7,957 nucleotides of DNA from a bacterium. Its GTDB lineage: Bacteria; Patescibacteriota; Minisyncoccia; Minisyncoccales; DG-74-3. The notes under the pieces are model-generated. The model was not told the origin of the DNA. It worked only from the letters and a program-made list of their open reading frames with translations, and ran no database searches. The stretch's first letter is position 1; each line of letters opens with the position of its first letter. The position numbers and the translations under genes are program-made. Positions 5,799 through 7,957 of this stretch are shown here, one piece after another. The stretch is from the NCBI GenBank assembly GCA_021161025.1, contig JAGHBK010000009.1:1-7957 (forward strand). The letters are read 5' to 3'.

Positions 5799-6647
5799 TT
5801 ACACTTTAATTGTATAACTTTTAGCCAATTTTATCCAATTTTCTACGCTCAGGTCTTCTGCTCTTAGGGATGGTTGAAGGCCGTTTTCCAAAAGCCAATT
5901 TTTAACCCTTTCTTTGGTTATTTTTAGCTCTTTTGATAAATTATTTACTAATTGTTTCCTAGGATGAGAAAACCCTGCCCTTACGATTTTAAAAAATAAA
6001 TCCTTGTCAAGACTTGAGATTTGAGACTTGAGGTTTGAGATTTTTATTATTGCTCCATCAACTTTTGGTTTTGACCAAAAAGACTTTTTCGAGACATAAC
6101 TAATAATTTTGGGTTTAGCATAAACTTGAACTGATACTGCCAAAATGCTCATTTTTGGAGGTTTTGCACAAATTCTTTGGGCAACCTCTTTTTGGATAAT
6201 AAAAATCATCTCTTTGGGAGGGTTTTTAGCTTCCAAAAACTTTCTAATAACTGGAGCAGATAAATAAAAGGGTAAATTTCCTATTACTTTGTAATCGAAT
6301 CCCCCACCAAACTTTTGGTGGGGGAGAAAATTGAAAATTTTTAGGATATCTCCTTGAATAATTTTTACATTTTTAAAATCTTTTAGAGCTTCTTTCAAAA
6401 TTTCTATCATTTTCGGGTCCTTTTCCACCGCTATTACTTTTTTAACTTTTTTGGCTATTTCTTTGGTTAAGGTTCCAATTCCAGGACCTATTTCCAAAAT
6501 AGTATCTTTTTCTTTGAAATCACAGGCTTTAATAAATTTTTTAATTACGCCTTTATCAATTAAAAAATTCTGACCTAACTTTTTTGAAGGTCTAATTTGG
6601 TACTGTTTTAATAAATTCTTAATAGATTTCTTCGAAATTAATTCCAT
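5799..6647 (-). CDS. rsmA: 16S rRNA dimethyladenosine transferase RsmA/KsgA
   Basis: Transfers methyl groups from S-adenosylmethionine to two adjacent adenines in helix 45 of 16S rRNA (A1518/A1519 in E. coli), a late step of small-subunit assembly. The 282 residues are a normal length. Visible motifs are LGQNFL (24–29), the SAM loop EIGPGIG (52–58), acidic E75 in AVEKD, GD (99–100), catalytic motif IV NLPF (124–127), KPKVDGA (193–199) and LRAEDLS (261–267). Motif IV has Phe where most bacterial enzymes have Tyr. Two low-complexity insertions interrupt surface loops: a palindrome-encoded PHQKFGGGF (109–117) and a heptamer-repeat-encoded ISNLKSQISS (203–212). An in-frame stop lies just upstream, so the ATG at 6647 is the first usable one; it has no ribosome binding site at normal distance. 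It is the first gene of the likely operon. Confidence 0.97.
   Translation of the reverse strand: MELISKKSIKNLLKQYQIRPSKKLGQNFLIDKGVIKKFIKACDFKEKDTILEIGPGIGTLTKEIAKKVKKVIAVEKDPKMIEILKEALKDFKNVKIIQGDILKIFNFLPHQKFGGGFDYKVIGNLPFYLSAPVIRKFLEAKNPPKEMIFIIQKEVAQRICAKPPKMSILAVSVQVYAKPKIISYVSKKSFWSKPKVDGAIIKISNLKSQISSLDKDLFFKIVRAGFSHPRKQLVNNLSKELKITKERVKNWLLENGLQPSLRAEDLSVENWIKLAKSYTIKV
6012..6039. repeat. Four tandem 7-bp units inside rsmA
   Basis: Units ACTTGAG, ATTTGAG, ACTTGAG, GTTTGAG run without gaps (consensus RYTTGAG on the + strand). Since three units make 21 bp, the frame is kept and the protein shows a seven-residue period (ISNLKSQ, ISSLDKD) in a loop after the conserved KVDGA segment. Confidence 0.85.
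6300..6325. repeat. Perfect 12-bp inverted repeat with 2-bp spacer inside rsmA
   Basis: Left arm 6300–6311 (TCCCCCACCAAA) and right arm 6314–6325 (TTTGGTGGGGGA) are exact complements around CT. The arms are much richer in GC than the surrounding gene. Read on the − strand it encodes PHQKFGGG in the loop just before motif IV. It looks like an inserted small palindromic element; in RNA it would need a slightly larger loop. Confidence 0.9.
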
Positions 6648-6656
6648 TAATTTATT

Positions 6657-6665
6657 TTACGCCAT
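6657..6665 (-). other. Minimal upstream frame ATG-GCG-TAA before rsmA
   Basis: A two-codon frame (Met-Ala-stop) ends 9 bases before the rsmA start. It could allow re-initiation at rsmA, which lacks its own binding site, but such a short frame can arise by chance. Confidence 0.25.
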
Positions 6666-6695
6666 TGGAAGTTTAGGTGGAATTGGTTTTACAGC

Positions 6696-6703
6696 TCACC
6701 TCC
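6696..6703 (-). promoter_or_regulatory. Perfect Shine-Dalgarno-like sequence with no start codon at the right distance
   Basis: Read on the − strand, GGAGGTGA (inside AAAGAGGAGGTGAG, 6708–6695) is fully complementary to the 16S tail. It lies 48 bases before the rsmA ATG. The only near codon is CTG at 6694, directly followed by TAA. AGGTG in it can pair with CACCT (− strand 6679–6675), so it may be masked in a leader hairpin. Confidence 0.5.
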
Positions 6704-6717
6704 TCTTTAATTATTGT

Positions 6718-6777
6718 TTGGTTAGAGAGATTTAGATTTATATACTGCCTTGACTTTCTGTTTTTATAAGATATCTT
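6718..6777 (+). promoter_or_regulatory. Candidate promoters for the LysM–M23 peptidase gene
   Basis: Two overlapping possibilities: TTGGTT (6718–6723) with TATACT (6741–6746), 17 bases apart, giving a leader of about 36 bases; or TTGACT (6750–6755) with TATCTT (6772–6777), 16 bases apart, giving an almost leaderless transcript. No Shine-Dalgarno site is seen before the ATG at 6790. I cannot decide between them. Confidence 0.35.
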
Positions 6778-6789
6778 TAAATTAATAAT

Positions 6790-7809
6790 ATGACGTCATC
6801 AAAACTTTTAGCAGTTTTGTTTATTTTTCTTTTAGGATTGGGTTTAATCTGGTTTTTAGTTAAAGACAAGTCTGAAATTTCTACCCCAAAATTACAAACT
6901 GCAAAGAACCAGCTCTTTTTAAGCTCTAAAAATTCAAATTTAGAACCCTTAGATTTTCTTTTTTTACAAAAAAACACCTTAAAAGCTTCTTTGCCTCCTA
7001 TTAGTTATTCTCCTCAAGTTTTAGGAGCTTTGGCAGGAGGTTATGAAATTGAAGATGTCAGAAATGTCATTGTTGAGTATGAAGTTGAGATAGGGGATAC
7101 CCTTTGGTTAATTGCCCAAAAGTTTGGTATTTCTTTAGAAAGTTTACTTTGGGCAAATGATTTAGCTGAGAGTTCTATTATTAAACCGGGGCAAAAACTA
7201 ATTGTTCCTCCTGTTTCCGGAGTAATTTATCATGTTAAAGCAGGAGATACTATTTCTGAAATCGCAAAAACTTATAAAGGTAATGTTGATGAAATTATTG
7301 CTTTTAACCAATTACCAGAAACTGGAGAGATATTTGTTGGAGATATTTTAATAATTCCAGGTGGCAAAATGCCAACTGTTTCTCCAAAGAGTACAGCGCC
7401 TACATATGCCCCCTTGGCTAAGAGTTATTTTATCTGCCCAATCAATCCTCCTTGTCGAATTACTCAAGGTCTTCACTGGTATAATGCAGTAGATTTCAGT
7501 CATGGAAAATGTGGGGAACCAGTATATGCAGCGGCTGCCGGTAAGGTTTTAAAAGTAAGATTAACCAATTCTACCTCTCGGTGGGCATTTGGAGGAGCTG
7601 GAAATCATATTACCATTTTACATCCAAATGGAGTAGTAACTATGTATGGACACATATTGAGAAGCTTGGTTTCTCCAGGGCAATATGTCTCTCAAGGACA
7701 AATGATAGCCACAATGGGAGGAAAGCCCGGGACTCCTGGAGCGGGTTTATCTACAGGTTGTCATTTACATTTTGGAGTAATGGGAGCTAAAAACCCTTTT
7801 GCTAAATAA
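6790..7809 (+). CDS. LysM-repeat M23 family cell wall endopeptidase
   Basis: 339 residues. An uncleaved signal anchor or signal peptide spans about 5–24, followed by a Ser/Leu-rich linker. There are two LysM peptidoglycan-binding repeats at about 96–140 (GDTLWLIAQKFGISLESLLW, then KPGQKLIVPP) and 146–190 (AGDTISEIAKTYKGNVDEII, then FVGDILIIPG), and then a linker. The M23/LytM-type metallopeptidase domain runs from about 215. Likely zinc ligands are H229, D235 (NAVDFS) and H327 (HLHF), with catalytic H288 (MYGH) and H325. All motifs are present and the protein ends in the normal AKNPF tail, so it should be active. Such enzymes cut peptide cross-links in peptidoglycan during growth or division, or when an envelope apparatus is inserted. 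The gene diverges from rsmA and converges with the comM-like gene, one base between the stops. No ribosome binding site is seen, so the ATG at 6790 is chosen because it directly precedes the hydrophobic segment. Confidence 0.93.
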   Translation: MTSSKLLAVLFIFLLGLGLIWFLVKDKSEISTPKLQTAKNQLFLSSKNSNLEPLDFLFLQKNTLKASLPPISYSPQVLGALAGGYEIEDVRNVIVEYEVEIGDTLWLIAQKFGISLESLLWANDLAESSIIKPGQKLIVPPVSGVIYHVKAGDTISEIAKTYKGNVDEIIAFNQLPETGEIFVGDILIIPGGKMPTVSPKSTAPTYAPLAKSYFICPINPPCRITQGLHWYNAVDFSHGKCGEPVYAAAAGKVLKVRLTNSTSRWAFGGAGNHITILHPNGVVTMYGHILRSLVSPGQYVSQGQMIATMGGKPGTPGAGLSTGCHLHFGVMGAKNPFAK

Positions 7810-7810
7810 T

Positions 7811-7957
7811 TTATATTTCTTCTCGAAAACGGTAAGAAAGGGCTTCTGCTAAATGGTCATAGAGAATATTTTCTTTTCCCTCTAAATCAGCAATTGTTCT
7901 CGCTACTTTTAAAACTCGGTGGTAACCTCTTACAGAAAGCCTCCCTGAGTCTACATA
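7811..7957 (-). CDS. comM: C-terminal end of ComM/YifB-type Mg-chelatase-like ATPase (partial)
   Basis: The last 48 codons of a gene entering from the right. The peptide contains [17 protein letters not shown], then [10 protein letters not shown], the hallmark C-terminal helix region of ComM/YifB proteins (Mg-chelatase-like AAA+ ATPases). In naturally transformable bacteria ComM is a hexameric helicase that promotes branch migration during uptake recombination; in others the role is less clear. Only the Mg_chelatase C-terminal domain is visible; Walker motifs lie outside. The TAA stop is at 7813–7811, one base from the stop of the convergent peptidase gene, so there is no room for a terminator between them. 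A link between DNA-uptake recombination and the VirB-like genes nearby is possible but not shown. Confidence 0.92.
   Translation of the reverse strand, partial: YVDSGRLSVRGYHRVLKVARTIADLEGKENILYDHLAEALSYRFREEI

Noticed and set aside
6791..6798. TGACGTCA palindrome at the start of the peptidase gene
   Set aside because: An 8-bp palindrome overlapping the start codon and next codons; no second copy is seen in the window and it is likely chance.
1686..7813. No TGA stop codons (TAA and TAG only), hinting at UGA reassigned as in Absconditabacteria/Gracilibacteria
   Set aside because: Eight genes are too few, and conserved genes such as rsmA and the M23 peptidase have no internal TGA and keep their motif glycines on GGN codons, so the standard code fits.

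Overview
The window is AT-rich, densely coded DNA from a bacterium. The best guess is a member of the Candidate Phyla Radiation (Patescibacteria, Parcubacteria-like). This rests on gene content and style rather than on a marker gene: a VirB2/TrbC-like protein next to a very long VirB6/TrbL-like membrane protein, a PsbP-like lipid-anchored-style small protein, a LysM–M23 peptidase, short gaps, weak or absent Shine-Dalgarno sites at several starts, and low-complexity insertions inside a housekeeping gene. All genes read through with the standard code.

Left part (1–1656, + strand): two unrecognised, highly charged coiled-coil genes. The first enters from outside the window. The second has its own near-perfect sigma70-type promoter, a good ribosome binding site, a polyglutamine tract, and a hairpin–T-run terminator that begins inside its stop codon.

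Middle (1686–6647, − strand): four genes in one direction with gaps of only 22–27 bases, probably an operon. In transcription order these are rsmA (16S rRNA dimethyladenosine transferase), a single-pass PsbP/MOG1-like protein, a VirB2/TrbC-like two-helix protein carrying an 18-cysteine extracytoplasmic domain, and an 807-residue VirB6/TrbL-like polytopic protein with a roughly 445-residue soluble tail. The last two look like membrane parts of a type IV secretion/conjugation-like or surface apparatus. No ATPase or coupling protein is visible here.

Right part (6648–7957): a 142-base divergent spacer, then a + strand LysM–LysM–M23 cell wall endopeptidase. This converges, with one base between stop codons, on the C-terminal end of a comM/yifB-type Mg-chelatase-like ATPase that runs in from the right on the − strand.

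The most interesting points are the cysteine-rich pilin-like fusion, the long-tailed VirB6-like protein in an operon with rsmA, two repeat-derived insertions inside rsmA (a 12-bp-arm GC-rich palindrome and a 7-bp tandem repeat), and the orphan polyQ/coiled-coil pair.
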